DNA of 64,000 nucleotides, taken from Sistotremastrum niveocremeum HHB9708. Its lineage: Eukaryota; Basidiomycota; Agaricomycetes; Sistotremastrales; Sistotremastraceae. Of this stretch, positions 12,171 to 24,647 are shown one piece after another. The position numbers and the translations under genes are program-made. The stretch covers positions 817,806-881,805 of the forward strand of contig KV419403.1 in assembly GCA_001630475.1 (NCBI GenBank). Reading direction: 5' to 3'. The notes below the pieces were generated by a model. The model searched no databases, was not told the DNA's origin, and was given only the letters and a program-made list of their open reading frames with translations. Every line of letters begins with the position of its first letter. The stretch's first letter is position 1.

Positions 12171-14028
12171 TCGTTCTCGGAATAGTGGGCCGTTGAAAAT
12201 AATGAGTTTTGGTGTATTTCCAGGACGTCCATATCAAATAGAGGCTCTTTCTTATTCATCCCTCGGAGATCATTCAATTGGAAGCCCGGTATAGAGCACC
12301 GATGCTGGGGCAGGTTCAGCAAGGACGGTCGGGACAGCATCTCGATTTTGGGCTCTCACACAGATGAAAACAATGTCCTTTACAAACGTCTCGCCGATTG
12401 AACTCCCTGGTAAGATCACGAAGGCACAGAGGAGAGGTAAGAGGCAGCAATCCGCTGGAACCGAAGGGTCAAAGCGCTGATCCTCGTCGAGTTCATTCAT
12501 TAATTGCCTGTAACCGAGTCGTATGCTAGCAATGTATAAACGAGAGAGAGAAGTTTTGTAGGCAGGTCTTGTCTGGGTTCATGAGTTTCAGCATCCGAGA
12601 GAATACGACCGACGGTTTGCGGTGACTGAAGAGGATAGGCGGAACAAAGGTACCAGATCAGTGGCATGAATCGATAGAGGGCTTGATTGAAAGAGCGATC
12701 CAGAAATAGGTAGATGCAAATCCAATAGATCTAGTCGCAGGTTCAAGAAATTCTGTTCGAGACTCTAATCGGATCCGTCAGTAACGAAGGCCAAGACAAT
12801 GAGAGAAAGCACAACGACGCACCATGTTCCCATTATCCCGATTACCATGCCATTGATCTGCGCTAATTCTGCACTCATAGCGCACCGTACAACGCCTACG
12901 ATCAGACTCTATCGATCCTGGATCAGTGGGATGTATGAGGAGTAGCTCAAGACATAACTCACAAAAGGAGCCCATGATCGTGCTCTCCGATGGAAGCCGC
13001 TTCGTCTTGAGACACATTCTTACGGTGCAATGGTCGGTCCCTCGAAAATTGTAGGACGACTCAAGCCCGCTCAATATCAGTCAGGGGAGCATATAGCAGC
13101 ACATAAGAGACTCCCTCAACAGAATAATTGAGACCAGATGGTTACGGTGTGCAAAGTGATCCATAGTGACAGAAGAGGTGTCGCCAGAAACCTGAGGGCA
13201 AAAGCTCAACGTTTTGAAGCGCTGTATTGAAGTAGCCGGCGCAGATGGATTCTGCCAGACGAAGTGGACTTCGAAACAACAATACAGCAGGTCAAGATTT
13301 CATTTGAGGATGAGGAGGGTGAACGGTGATGGATGATCGACTTGGATGACAACTTGGAACAGGCGCGCAAGGGCAAAATATTCGCTTACGTACAGGCCTC
13401 GTGTTTCCTGACTTGCACTGCGGGCATGAGGGCGATGATGCAGCACAAAATTTTTGAAAATATCATGTAGAGATAAATAAGCACTGCATTATTTAGTCAG
13501 TGAAATATATTCTGTAAGATCCTTGAATTGTTTGCAAAGACCGCTTTTACACTGAAAAAACCTGTAATGTAAGCAGATTCTTCAGGCTTTATCCATGGAT
13601 CCCAATGGATAGAAGTTATTTATCTTTACAAGTTTATTTCAGAATTTATGCACTGATTCATCCACCCTATGCCTGCTGTGTTGGGACACGACAACTGCCA
13701 GTGAACACGACGTTATGCGGCCATCAGGACAAGCCTGTCAGGCACAGTGCCTCTACTTCACTCCGGAAGTGCTGTCTGATTTCATATGTAGATGCCATGA
13801 AGTCGATCGACGGTCATGCAAATGCGGCAGAAGTTGCCGCAGAATAACCACCAACACCTAGATACTATTTGATGGATATTCTCTCATTTTTCTACTGATC
13901 TATGTGGCACCGCCTCCGTGACAGGAACATAGAATCTCGAACCTGATTCCGCAGACTCTGGACCCCTCGCTCAATCCTCGTATCTCACTAACTCCCACCA
14001 CGTCTTGCACCAGTTGCGCCGCCGACTC
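12171..14028. other. intergenic; possible membrane-helix exon on the minus strand
   Basis: About 12790-12860 on the minus strand encodes a strong hydrophobic helix (IGIMGTWCVVVLSLIVLAF), and 12270-12500 holds a Cys- and Leu-rich frame. I could not assemble a gene from them. 13440-13620 is AT-rich. Nothing else was recognised. Confidence 0.25.
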
Positions 14029-15107
14029 ATGAGCTCGAATTCGGTCGCACATCCTTTTTTTACAGAATCAGTGGACCCTTTTGCCATCCACATAGACAGC
14101 TCGGGACTGATTATATATGTTCCCGTGCATGTTATCCTGCTGGGCGCTGACGACTCAGAGGTTGGTACTTCTGGTCATTCGAAAGCTTTTCGCCTCACTG
14201 ATGTGAATGATAGTTCTTGACAGCGCTTCTCAAGGAATTCGCAAGGGGCGCCCACAATTACGATTCAGAGACCGAGATATTGGGGGGGAGTCACAGCTCG
14301 AATTTCCATGTGAGTGAACCTTCGAAGTCTTCATGGCCTCATCGAAACATGATTATTGTAGCCAATACCTCTCAGCAAACTCCTTTCAGACCAGGGACCA
14401 AATTCAGAGCTCCAAATCGATACCTACTGTGCTCCCCCTAGGGAATGCATAGAGGGACGATCATGGGGTCGCCCACCAAGAGTTCCAAGCGCCGCTCAAG
14501 CGAATTTCTACTATTGTCTCAACAAATCTCGCCAGTCCATTCCTTCTGAGCAAAGGGTCCCTCATTGACTTTTTTCCGTTTGTAGAACTTGAATTCAAGC
14601 ACATTCCGCCATTTTCGGTCCTCCTGCTTCATTTCAATGTCGCTTCTCGATCATCGTTTCGTGAGGCGCAAGAGATGTGGAAATCAAGGCGGCCCGAGCT
14701 CAAAGAGATTCTCAATTCAAAGATATTCATCATGCCCTCCATTGTACTCGTCGGTCATCACACGCAGTCGAGATCCGACTCTGAGATCATGCACAAAGCG
14801 TTCACGAACGGCCGCGGCGAAACAGGTCCTATTCTTCCAGAAGAAGGGGAACGCGCAGCACGAGAAATGGGAGCTGTGAAATATATGGAATGCGATACCG
14901 GGAATGCGGTGCACCTCAACTATATTATTCGAGAGGTATGCATTCTCTCCGAATAATCAACCGATCTCACTGACTGGAGGCTGACAGGTCTTGCGAATCG
15001 GATGGAATGATGTACAGGTTCAATTAGCTGGCTCATCGCTATATCGAACAGTGCATCGATATGCTTCGAGAAGGTCCGCCATTTCCTCCGGCATCCTTGA
15101 CGGATAA
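14029..15107 (+). CDS. Rho-like pseudo-GTPase C (one GC-AG intron)
   Basis: Exons 14029-14160, 14214-14309, 14362-14530, 14586-14935, 14988-15107; phases 0,0,1,0; about 288 residues. Landmarks: VHVILLGADDSE at the P-loop position, FLTALLKEFARGAH for helix 1, LQIDTYCAPPRECIE at G3, SVLLLHFNVASRSSF for strand 4, VLVGHHTQSRSDSE at G4, EEGERAAREMGAVKYMECD, then VLRIGWN. The third intron only keeps frame if its donor is GC (C/GCCAGT), giving a normal 55-nt intron and the same phase as the other copies. A GT donor in that place gives a stop. The gene may therefore splice through a GC donor or be newly impaired. Confidence 0.7.
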
Positions 15108-15580
15108 TTGAAGATCACCGTGTTGCACAACGACGGCGGATTTGGGCGGGACAAATGGAAGTGTATGATCAGTAAGAGACGATAAGATAGAATCTGTATC
15201 CTGGATATATGAAAAGCATTATCAGAAACCAAGCCCAGATGCGGTCATAATGCTTCCAACGATGCTTTCGGGGGATTGTCAATGGGAGGATCTGAGGACA
15301 GAGGGGGCATTCTCCGACGAAAACCACGAAAATTTCCAGTGCTGGAGCAGACTTATCTGCAATCTAGGATGTTTACAACAGATTTGACTCAAACACGACC
15401 GAAAGGAATCTGGACTGTCGAGAGATCGTCGGTACTCCAGAATCGAGCTGAATTGGCAGGGACTGGACCCAAGTAGATGATCATAGCGGCCCGAGTCTAC
15501 GTTCAAATTAGTATTAGAGAAAGACAAATTAGACACCTATGTGGGTTCTCGAGCAAAGCTCGTCGTTCACATCACAACCC
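15108..15580. other. convergent intergenic spacer
   Basis: This is the 3' flank of Rho-like gene C and of GNAT gene 1, which converge here. No gene seen. Confidence 0.5.
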
Positions 15581-16903
15581 TCATTGACAGGCGTCACCAG
15601 TTCCTCCAACACTACACCTCGTTGTCGACCACATCATCCCAATATCCAACTTTCCCTCCTTTCCAATCCCAGACGCAACACCAGCCTCCCTCACCATCTA
15701 CGATAAATACCACAATGTCATTCTCTATATCCACCGGATCCAGAGGCGCGAACTTACCACAGGACATATCACCTCCCCTTTCGTCCGATCCGGATCATCA
15801 GAACCCAACGTCAATTCTCCAACAGTAACGTATCCATGTAGGTTATAAAACGGGACATTATGGCGACTGGTAGAAAGCAGCCACGTGGCTCGTCCTTCAG
15901 CGTCAGCCTGTCATCGACGAACCGACCGTCAATATCAAGAAGGGTAATAGAAGGAGCAGGGAGCGTACGATCCGGAAAATGGCTTTCAATAATCGAGAAG
16001 CATATCCATGCCCTTGATACTCCGGATCCGTAGCGAGTAGATGAACGCAGTACATATCTTTCCCTCTCCCATCAAGCCAACTCTCTATCGCCGCTTTCTG
16101 TCCTTCAAGCTCTCTTCGTCTCTGGATCAATCCAATCAACTCATCAGCTCGATTACGTTAGCGAACAGAAGAGAGAACGTACGCGCTTGACGATCTCCCC
16201 GTCGAATTTGGCTAGGATCATCGCTATTCCGCCGAATATAAGATCGATGAACTTGTCTTTCCACCTTTCATTCTGCAGGAGGGCTGGAGGTGGGAAGGCG
16301 ATGATGAGGGAATGGGCGTTGTCGATTTGGAGGGATATACGACGGGTGATGAAGTACCAGAAATAGAAAATATATTTGAGCTTCGCGAAAGTAGTGGGAG
16401 GAGGAGGCGAATCGACACCCTATGATGCAGAAATATTAGCAATCAGAAGGAAAGTGATGCAAGAAAGAATGAGGGTCGAAAATATGACCGCTACGTTGCC
16501 AAGGAGAGCCAAAGATATTACGAAAAGATATGTGGGGATACGTACCGTTTGACCTGTCACATATCTCGTGAACGCGTCAAGTTTGAATGCTTCTAAGATC
16601 GTATCAACGGCGGTATTAATTTGTCCTATAATGCCAAGGGAAGAAGTCGATGCATGAGTGAGCATTACGTATCTTCACGTGAAGAGGAGGCATATCGCAC
16701 CGTAGCTCAGACTCTTGACAAGAAGATTGGGAGCCGCAAATTCGGCGGGTACTGTTTCTGGGGAGGTCATAGGGCTATTGCTATCGCAGTCCTGAGGTTG
16801 CAAGCTCAGCGGTTGAGTCATAAGGATAGGCATCAAGACATCTACTCACTGTGAAAGATTGCTGATCAGGCTTCAATGGAGAATTTGCTTCAATGCCATC
16901 CAT
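15581..16903 (-). CDS. GNAT N-acetyltransferase 1
   Basis: A seven-exon model starts at 16903 (MDGIEANSPLK) and ends at 15581-15583. A Ser/Thr-rich leader is followed by a basic aromatic segment (FWYFITRRISLQI), then the GNAT core: motif A strand and loop (VHLLATDPEYQGHGYAS, the Q-x-x-G-x-G/A acetyl-CoA loop), then ADAEGRATWLLSTSR and VPFYNLHGY of motif B. GNAT enzymes move an acetyl group from acetyl-CoA to an amine; the substrate is unknown. The frame is intact. It is the inverted near-copy of GNAT gene 2 (28561-29857) but has a longer C-terminus. Confidence 0.75.
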
Positions 16904-17650
16904 ATCGTCCCCTCGAGTGCAGTCGCTTTGGTGTCGATGCTCCAGTGATCAGTGAAACCGCTATTGAGCTATGAGCCTTGCGGTACAAGAAAATCGGATG
17001 GGTACAACGACTCACGAAAGCAATCAAACGAGTTTGCTCTTATCTCTGGTCACTGAGCCACACTTTTGACGATTAGAAGGTAGCCTTACCAGAGAGTCGG
17101 ATGATGCAGAGGCATTTTAGCCACGACCACGATTTTAACTCTGTTGAGTCGCCCTTCTTGATGGTTCCTAAACCTTTTCAAGCTAGTCCAGCGCTCCATC
17201 GACCTCGATTCTCAGTCTTCAATTCAAAATTCCACGTATTTGGGCGCGTTTCCAGGACGTTGACAGGTGTGGGAAGAGCAGGTCTCAATGCAGGAGAGTT
17301 AGAGTTCAAACTCCGGTGCCAACCTGCTTTTGCCCACTTTTTTTTTGCCCAGCTTCGGTAGCGCGACGCCATCAGCTCACGACTCATCGATCCAAGGATT
17401 GCAAACGATCTGAATCGTGGAGGTACATGACAAACTGAGGGAAGAATCTCTCCGGTCCTGGCTGGCGCATCAACATTCTCTGGAAGCCGAGGCATCACTC
17501 GAACTCTTGGGCTCGTCTCTTGAATCTGCGCCACGTCCTCGATCTCAGGCACCAAATTCATTTATCTCAGTATCTGCCGAACCCGCTCCAATAACCAAGA
17601 ACGACGCAAAACGATCTAGATACTAGTTCGAGTCTCAGCCGATCCCTCAG
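15581..17650. repeat. left arm of a 2-kb inverted duplication
   Basis: The reverse complement matches about 27835-29857, covering a whole GNAT gene, its promoter and 5' flank. Shared flank blocks include 17101-17203 with 28290-28390, and 17550-17640 with 27855-27950. Introns are also conserved, so this is a DNA-level copy, not a retrocopy. Confidence 0.8.
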
Positions 17651-17702
17651 ACTCCTCCGAGCTTTCCCTTGCTTTCGAGTGCCTCCATGCAACGGGGTCC
17701 AA
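16904..17702. other. intergenic upstream of GNAT 1
   Basis: Most of this stretch belongs to the inverted duplication. Open frames on both strands here are antisense to each other and lack family resemblance. Confidence 0.5.
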
Positions 17703-18916
17703 TCACAGTCCGACACTCCTCACGTTCGACAGCGTAGCTTCAACCAACTCCGATAGGACAGAGTTCGATGGATCCGCTCTATGAACTGAGCCCCCAAAAA
17801 TCCCATCGTAAGTACCACGTCACATCCTGATTATCGAACGATAGCGAGATCTTACCTGAGCTTAATTTAATTACAGCATGCGGAGGAACAGGCAAAGCCA
17901 TCAACGGAGCTTTGAAGCGACTTCCGAATAAAGATTCGGCTTCCTCTATCGCTCGGGCTTGTCTCGCTTCTTCTGATTCTCTGACTTCACCTTCAAGTTC
18001 GGTTTCGGGATCAAGTCCTTCTCTCATGCTGTACTCGCATTCTTCGACGAGGTAATCGAACTTGGTCACGACCGCTACCACTGGAGCTGTCAATTGATCA
18101 GCGCCAAGACGAGGCTGAGTGAAAAAGCTTTGAATGCAAACAAACTGTCATACCTGAACTTAAGGACTCGGAAAAGAATGCTCTGTCTTCTAGACCTAAA
18201 GGCCTTGATTTGCTGGCTGAGAGGCAATACCTATCGAGACATCGACTTTGTCAGCTCTATACATCAAGAGAATATACAGGGGATCAAATCAATTCGAGAT
18301 CGTCTCACCAAACCATGTGCACTTTCTCAAACTGATCCTCCTTTTTATCCCTCCTCTGCAAGAACTCTTTGACGATATCAAACTCCGCATGAGAACCCGC
18401 CTCAAATCCGTTCGAGTCATGTGCTATGAATCCCTCCTTGGTCACTGCGACTAGCTCCTTGTCTATCTTGTTTCCAACACACTTATCGATCAGGATGAGT
18501 TTACTGTCCGATATATTGGTACCGTCAACGGCAAGAGGACGCACCTTCCCATTCCGTGCCGCTTCGAGCTATGACAGAAGTGCGAGAATTTATAGTTTAT
18601 CGGAACACCCCTTTGGATGATCAACTCACAATCTTATCACCACAGAATTTCTCGAGAATAGTCGTCTTCCCACATCCCGTCGGACCGATGATTAACACAC
18701 GAAGACTAGTTTTCGATGACGAGCTATCGAGAGATTTGATACAGTCAGCATATCCAAATGTTAATCAATGAACCATTTTGCGACACGAGTGAACAATGAG
18801 ACTTACCGGGAGCCGAAGATCTTCGAGCGAATTTTCTCGAGAAAATGGTCTATCGAAAATGAAACGAGATCGGCACTTCTACTAAGCAGTGTGTGTTCGA
18901 GATTCATACCATACAT
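17703..18916 (-). CDS. fungal G-domain protein (AIG1/septin-like P-loop GTPase)
   Basis: Six-exon model from ATG 18916 to TGA 17703-17705, about 285 residues. Exon 1 is a short leader (18916-18807). Exon 2 (18723-18630) has a perfect P-loop, VLIIGPTGCGKTT. Exon 3 has the G3-type segment FIAHDSNGFEAGS, and a later exon has the G4 motif VVAVVTKFD. A charged helical insert (ESEEARQARAIEEAE) follows, and the protein ends near VEATLSNVRSVGL. The DSNGFEAGS block followed by W-Y-C is typical of a family common in agaricomycetes. All GTP-binding motifs are present, in contrast to the Rho-like genes nearby. Its cellular role is unknown. Confidence 0.75.
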
Positions 18917-20951
18917 TCTTTCAAGTCAGCTGATCAGATTTCGAATCCAAGAACACTAGTAGTAATCGAAGGGGAGTGAGAAAGCGACGTGGCGAGAAGG
19001 AGAAGAGATCGTCCAAGTTGCATTACCCAGGTTGCAGTACCATGACGAGTCTTGACCACGTGTTTAAGATGCCATAGCCTCACGAGCGCTTGTGTACAGG
19101 CTGTGGTATAAAAATTCCCGCTACGTTAGTAAGCGGGTCTGTATACCTGGTCATTAAGGGGTTATCTTAACTTAATAAGTACAAAACTGGCGGATTTTGG
19201 GGAAACTTTCAAATAAGCTTTCAAATAATCCTTTTCCCATAATTACTTTGGAAAGGCGAGAAAATGGGACAAGCAACACCTGTTGTATGTGAGTGGTTGT
19301 AAGGAGGGTAACAGTAGACCGCTCAGTCCTTTTGTGAAACACCAGAATATAATGGTTGGGAGAGCAAGAACATGATCTGTACGGAGATCTAAGACTTCCT
19401 GAATGGCGTGGTCCGAGTCTGGCAGCGTTCAAATCACCTCCCCTCTTAGGTGCTCGTCGTCGAGACCGAGTGGAAGGTCGTAGCGGGACTTGCTGCGTGC
19501 GCGCAGCTTTTACGGTAATTATCTATAAATGACGAGCATAGCATCAACGTGGTTTATGGTCAGACTCTATCAGGCTGATGATCGCATGGACTGAATACTG
19601 AACTCGGGAGTGAACCCTTGGCATTGGAACTGAAGCCTAATTATAGGAGCGATGAGACGGTCCTTCGCTACTTCGGATCCGCTTTCCAACCAGCCTATTT
19701 TCGCTCATTTTTCAGTCCTGCTCTTGGAAGAATCCTCGGCCGATCTACGAGAAGTCATAATAAGAATGAGAATGACTTAATAGACGGTCCCTCACAATGA
19801 GACAGAAACGAGCACTCTCTTCTAGTGGGTGCCGTTCATCTTTGCCGTCTCCGTTTCCTGCGACTCCAAAGGATACCTTGCGGAACTACGGCACGCATCC
19901 GCTCGAATCAGGAGATCAATTGAAGCCAGCAGCTATTTATGAAAGAGCCATTCAGTCGTACGAATGACCTCAGTGCTCTACGTGTGCGACATAGTCCGGT
20001 ACTGCGAGTAATAAACTGCATAGGAAAAGGTCGCCAGAACCCAGAGCAAGAGAACAAGCATACGAGGCCCTTCTAGCTTTCGTTTTGGTGGTTCGAGTCA
20101 GCCTTTCCCGCTGAGTGACTGGTTGAGCAAGAGGGATCACTGGATTTCAGATACTAGTCTTGAGAAACAGGGCTCTGCAGGAGCACAACCCAGTCGCACT
20201 GTTGATAGATGACCTGCGATGGCAGTGAATATCTTCTGTGACATTACGAGACGCGACGTCGTATGTCAAGTCCGCTTATAATAGCTTCACTCTGCAGACA
20301 AGCCAGACATTCGTCCGTGCTGATAAACCCAGAAGTCTCCGTGTGCGAGGTAATACATTGCAGTGAGTGATGAACATGATATGCATCCGAAAGTGTCGAC
20401 AGAGACCAGAAGCAGACAAGGCCATTTTCGTGTCGTGTCGTTCAAGCCAGCGTTTCGTGATGATCTATTGAATGACAGACAGAAAAGTCGGGATTTTGAG
20501 TGAGGATATTGCCAATGATGCGTTTACAGGAGGACACTACGGCCGCACCATTGAAAGGTGAACGATTGCTCGTCCGAGGCAAGTGCAAGGCGTACGCGGG
20601 TGAGGACAAAACGTTTTGCTTACATAATGCTCTCGCGTTTCCGACTTTGCGATGCTCATGTCTTTGCTCATGTCTGAAAGATCTTGCTTGTCTTCGATGC
20701 TTCAAGCCTTCGACCTCGATCTTGCCTCGATCAAATTACTCATGCTACCATTATGACACCTCAACGACAGCGAGATATTCTCCTGAATATCTCTCATATT
20801 TTCCTGTGCATGGCGGCGTCGGCGCTATCTGTTGCACCGCCTCTATTGAATGGCACCATGGTGCCCTAACCCTAGCTCTCACCCCTTTCGACCTCTCGTT
20901 TCGCTCTGGTCCATCTTCAGCCCCAAGCCCCCGCTCACGTCTCATGAAGCC
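18917..20951. other. divergent intergenic region
   Basis: No gene recognised. About 20650-20951 is shared with the region upstream of Rho-like gene F (about 31250-31750), including the 16-base block CACCTCAACGACAGCG, so it probably contains the promoter of gene D. Confidence 0.5.
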
Positions 20952-21977
20952 ATGAGGTCAGTCTCGCGCTGGCGCCGTGAAAGACAAATTCCTTCACATC
21001 CGTATCCTCCGATCGAGTTCAGCATTGGTCTTCAGAACCTTGAATTGCCTGCAGCCGTCTCTTTGTCTATCAGGCTGCTTACTTTTGGTGATCTCTCATC
21101 CGTACGCCCAGGTTTGTGAAAGGATCTCATGTCATTCTGATAAATTTGGTAGCCTCGGAATGAGTTGTTCGCGGGACTGGACAGGGAAAGCTTTGGTGGG
21201 CATTATCGCGGGCTCAGGCCTTTGGTACGCATTCCTCACGACTCAATCCCAAAGACCTCATAATCCCCTATGTTTATTCCAGACAGTTGATGGCACAGAT
21301 AGAAACATTAAGTTCGATTTGTCGTGTTGTCCACGAAAGGAATGCGTAGAAACACGTTGGGGCAGACCGATGAGAGTACCAAGGAGTCAGGCGAGTTTCT
21401 ATTACTATACCATACACCGGCTCTGTAAGTTCATCTACCACGTTCGTATGAGTTTCCTAACGGAGAGTTACTCTTCACCAGTCGCTTTGAAAACCATCGT
21501 TGTGGTCTTAAACTTCAGCGTTATTTCTCGAACTTCCATTCAAGAGATGAAAGAGACCTGGGAAGATAGGTACTTTCATCTCACACAATTCTTCTCCTCG
21601 TCGGAACGTGCAAAGCCAATTCTTCTACTGGTTGGTTCTGAGACGCAATTGAGATCCGATCCTGAGATCATGCATAAAGCGTTATCAACCCCAGGAGAAG
21701 GCCCGATCCTCCCAGAAGAAGGAGAACGAGTAGCAAGAGAGATAGGGGCGGCTAGATATATGGAATGTGAAACGGGAAATGTTGATCACCTCAACGCGAT
21801 CCTTCAAGAGGTATTCCTTCTGCCATTTGCAAATGCTGAGTTGGATAACATCTTGACTGACAGACCATGCGACTCGGATGGAATCTCGCTCAAGATCGAA
21901 TGACAGACACTCTTATATACCGAGCTGAGAAGTGGTTGACTGCGAAATGGTCGACTTTCAAAGGCTCTGACCGCTAG
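20952..21977 (+). CDS. Rho-like pseudo-GTPase D
   Basis: Exons 20952-21101, 21153-21224, 21283-21424, 21482-21810, 21864-21977; phases 0,0,1,0; 268 residues. Strand 1 reads VSLSIRLLTFGDLSS, with no P-loop Lys. G3 position: IKFDLSCCPRKECVE. Strand 4: TIVVVLNFSVISRTS. G4: ILLLVGSETQLRSDPE, which aligns residue by residue with VGTQIDLRDDP of Cdc42-type proteins but lacks the Lys/Gln-x-Asp pair. Then PILPEEGERVAREIGAARY and MECETGN where Rho has ECSAL. It ends FKGSDR, no CaaX. Intron 3 is 57 nt and two introns contain no stop, so an unspliced frame also looks open. Nearest relative is gene F, in inverted position. Confidence 0.8.
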
Positions 21978-22580
21978 TAAATCGTTGTCTCCCGTCATGG
22001 TGTAATCCTTGCCAATTTCTCGAGTTTCTTCTATGTATGGTTACCGTGTTTGTTATTTCTGCACGTAGATGTGATAGCCCTTATTATTTGGATCAACCGG
22101 TCTGAACTTAAAATTCCACCGCGTGGACGAAAATTCGATTCACGTACCTCGTAGTGGTCACTCGCAGCAAAGGACAGTGCGACCAATTGTCGTCACTATA
22201 GCTTTGTAGCAACATGATAAGTTTCAGTCAGTCATATGCTCATGAGATGACAACACGTGTTGGAATTTTGAGCGTTGATCTCAAAAGATCGACAACACGC
22301 CTTCTGAAATCAATTCTCGCTGAACAAAAGCCTCCGCATGGAGAGTGTATTAGGTGTATGAGCCAGCGCGTCCGGGTCGGTACGATCGAATGATGAGCTA
22401 GATAATACGAGGCCTTTTGGATTCATAATTTTGACAGGGGTTGGTAATGTTCCCGGGTCATCTCGCTCGAACGGTCATTACGCATTTTATTCGTTAACAC
22501 CCAAGAGTCAAGACATATAACAGGAAACACAACATCATCATCCTCGTCTCGGCATCAAACCAACATAAAAACCGAAAAGC
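21978..22580. other. convergent intergenic region
   Basis: 3' flanks of Rho-like gene D and the peptide transporter. Nothing else seen. Confidence 0.5.
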
Positions 22581-24647
22581 CTAATGCTCGATCTCCTGAT
22601 GCTTTAAAACCTCATCATTCGTCCTATGTCCCTTCCCAATAGCATTCTCACTCTCCTCATACTGATCCCTCTTATAGAAACACAGATAAAAGGCCATTCC
22701 TGCTAGGAACGATGCGATTGCGATGCCGGTGTAGTTGCCTACGAGCTTAGGATCTTCGGCAACAGGTCTACATAATAAAGTTTAGTGAAATTCGACGAAA
22801 GGGAGGGATGGGACGTACGAGAGGGCAGCGTTAATAGCATTACCGATGGCTGTCATGAACAAGAACACGCTCATGACGACACTCTTCATGCGCTTAGGAG
22901 CCTTGTTGTAGGCGTACTCAAGTCCGGTAATAGAAGCGAAGATCTCCGAGATGGCAATCAACACATACGGCGGAACCTGAATCCAAACCGACAACGACGA
23001 CGGAGTATCACAAGATGATACGAACGATCCACAAGGGTTCGTTTTGTAGATAAAGTGTTGGAGGACGGCGGAGTAGACCATTGCGAGTGCACCGAACATG
23101 AAGCCGAGCCAGATTCGGAAGATGGGGCGTGCGACGAAGCCCATACGTCTGAGGCCGGGGTAGACGAGGGTGTCCATGATGGGGATGAGGATGATGAGTG
23201 CGATTGGGTCGAAGTTTTGGATGAGGTCGTTGGGGGTTCCATTGAGCGTCATCGTTCCGGCCATCGAAACCAAATTGGTGGTGATTTGGTTGTATGAGAT
23301 CCAGTAAAGCTATGATTGACTGGTTAGATTTGAGAACGAAGGGAGGGGAGGGGAGACGTACGGGGTAGAAGAGGAAGATCTGACATGCGCGAGCGGTACG
23401 CTTGACTTCTTCGACGAAGGCATCATCCCATGTGATCCAGTGTTCTCGGCGGCTGTCAAGAGCGCGACCAACGATCTTCTCATCGGCAGCTCCGGAGCCT
23501 TGAATGGTTTTGTGGAAGTGAGGCTTCGCACGATTCCAAATGCCGGTCTCCTTAGTCTACGATCACAAAATATATAAGTCAAACGAAATGTGAAAGATTA
23601 GGGAGAACGTACCTCGCGAAGGAAACGGATGGGATGAGTCCAGAATCCACCCATGGCGATTCTCCAACATCTCCATACCTCCATTACGATGCTACCCTTA
23701 GGAGGTACCTTGTAGTACGCCTTTCGGCTTGCGATAAGCACGATAGGTGTACCGAGGAAGACGACGGTAGGGAGGAGGTAAGCCAACCAGAAACCGACAT
23801 GTCGTTCAGATTCGGTGGTGGCAATGGCGGAGAGTGAGCCGACGTTGATGCACCAGTAGAAGATGTTATAGATACGGGTGATAGTGACGTTAGGGTCGAC
23901 GATGACTCGTTCGCCTGAAGGGAGGGTACGGACGAACATCCTCGACTTGCGATACTGATCCGCAACGAGAGGAGAGACGTTTGCTTTGATACCACCCGTA
24001 CCGGTAGCGACGATGATGGCGCCGACGATCCATCCTGGGAATCCGGCACCAGCTCGGAGGGCCGAAGGAATGGAAGTGAGAGTGATGATGAGAAGGCCGA
24101 TGAAGTAAATGAAGCAGAAGACGGTGATGGTCTTATATCGGCCCCATTTCGAGTCAGCGATGATCGCACCGATAATGGGAGTGATGTAGGCCAAGAACGA
24201 GAACATGTTTTGGAGGCCTGTCGCCGTCGTCTGTGTTCGGCCTAGAGCACCGGCAGGGGCGGGTGAGCCTGGGGGAGGTGCGCCGGTGCCTGAACCACCG
24301 TCTGGAAGTGGGTTTTGGAGGTAGTTCTGGAAGGGGCCTGAGAGACCATAGTACGCAAATCGTTCGCAGAGTTCGACGATGACGACGGAGTATGCGGCGA
24401 TGGGAATTTTGTCGGCTATGCGACGGAGAGTACGTTGGTCTTCTTCGGTTGGCTCTTCGAGAGGGTTGCCATCCTCGTCGACGAAAGAGTCGGCGTCGAT
24501 GTCGGTCGATGAGGCCTCGTAAGTATTATGGTCGTGATCGTCTGATGAAAATTTTTTCTCAGAGGGGTAAACAGAAGTAGATTGGTCGTTAGAAGGCCTC
24601 AGAGCAGTGTCAGCATTGACGAGGTCAACTTCGCGAGCGGTGGCCAT
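22581..24647 (-). CDS. PTR2: PTR2-type proton-coupled di/tripeptide transporter
   Basis: Exons 24647-23613, 23556-23362, 23309-22819, 22767-22581; the sum gives 635 residues. POT/PTR2 proteins import di- and tripeptides with protons through 12 membrane helices at the plasma membrane. Seen: the family signature VVIVELCERFAYYGLSG near residue 95 (the ExxERFxYY element), the second signature IYNIFYWCINVGSLSAI, repeated hydrophobic helices and a hydrophilic N-terminal tail. I chose ATG 24647 (MATAREVDL) over upstream in-frame starts because the preceding 80 codons are not conserved-looking. The C-terminal tail ends VLKHQEIEH. This is the only obviously conserved metabolic gene in the window and sits at the centre of the inverted arrays. 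Confidence 0.92.

Noticed and set aside
20977-21903. A single continuous 308-codon frame over Rho-like gene D
   Set aside because: It reads through introns without stops and out of frame over the first two exons; the spliced model matches six other genes.
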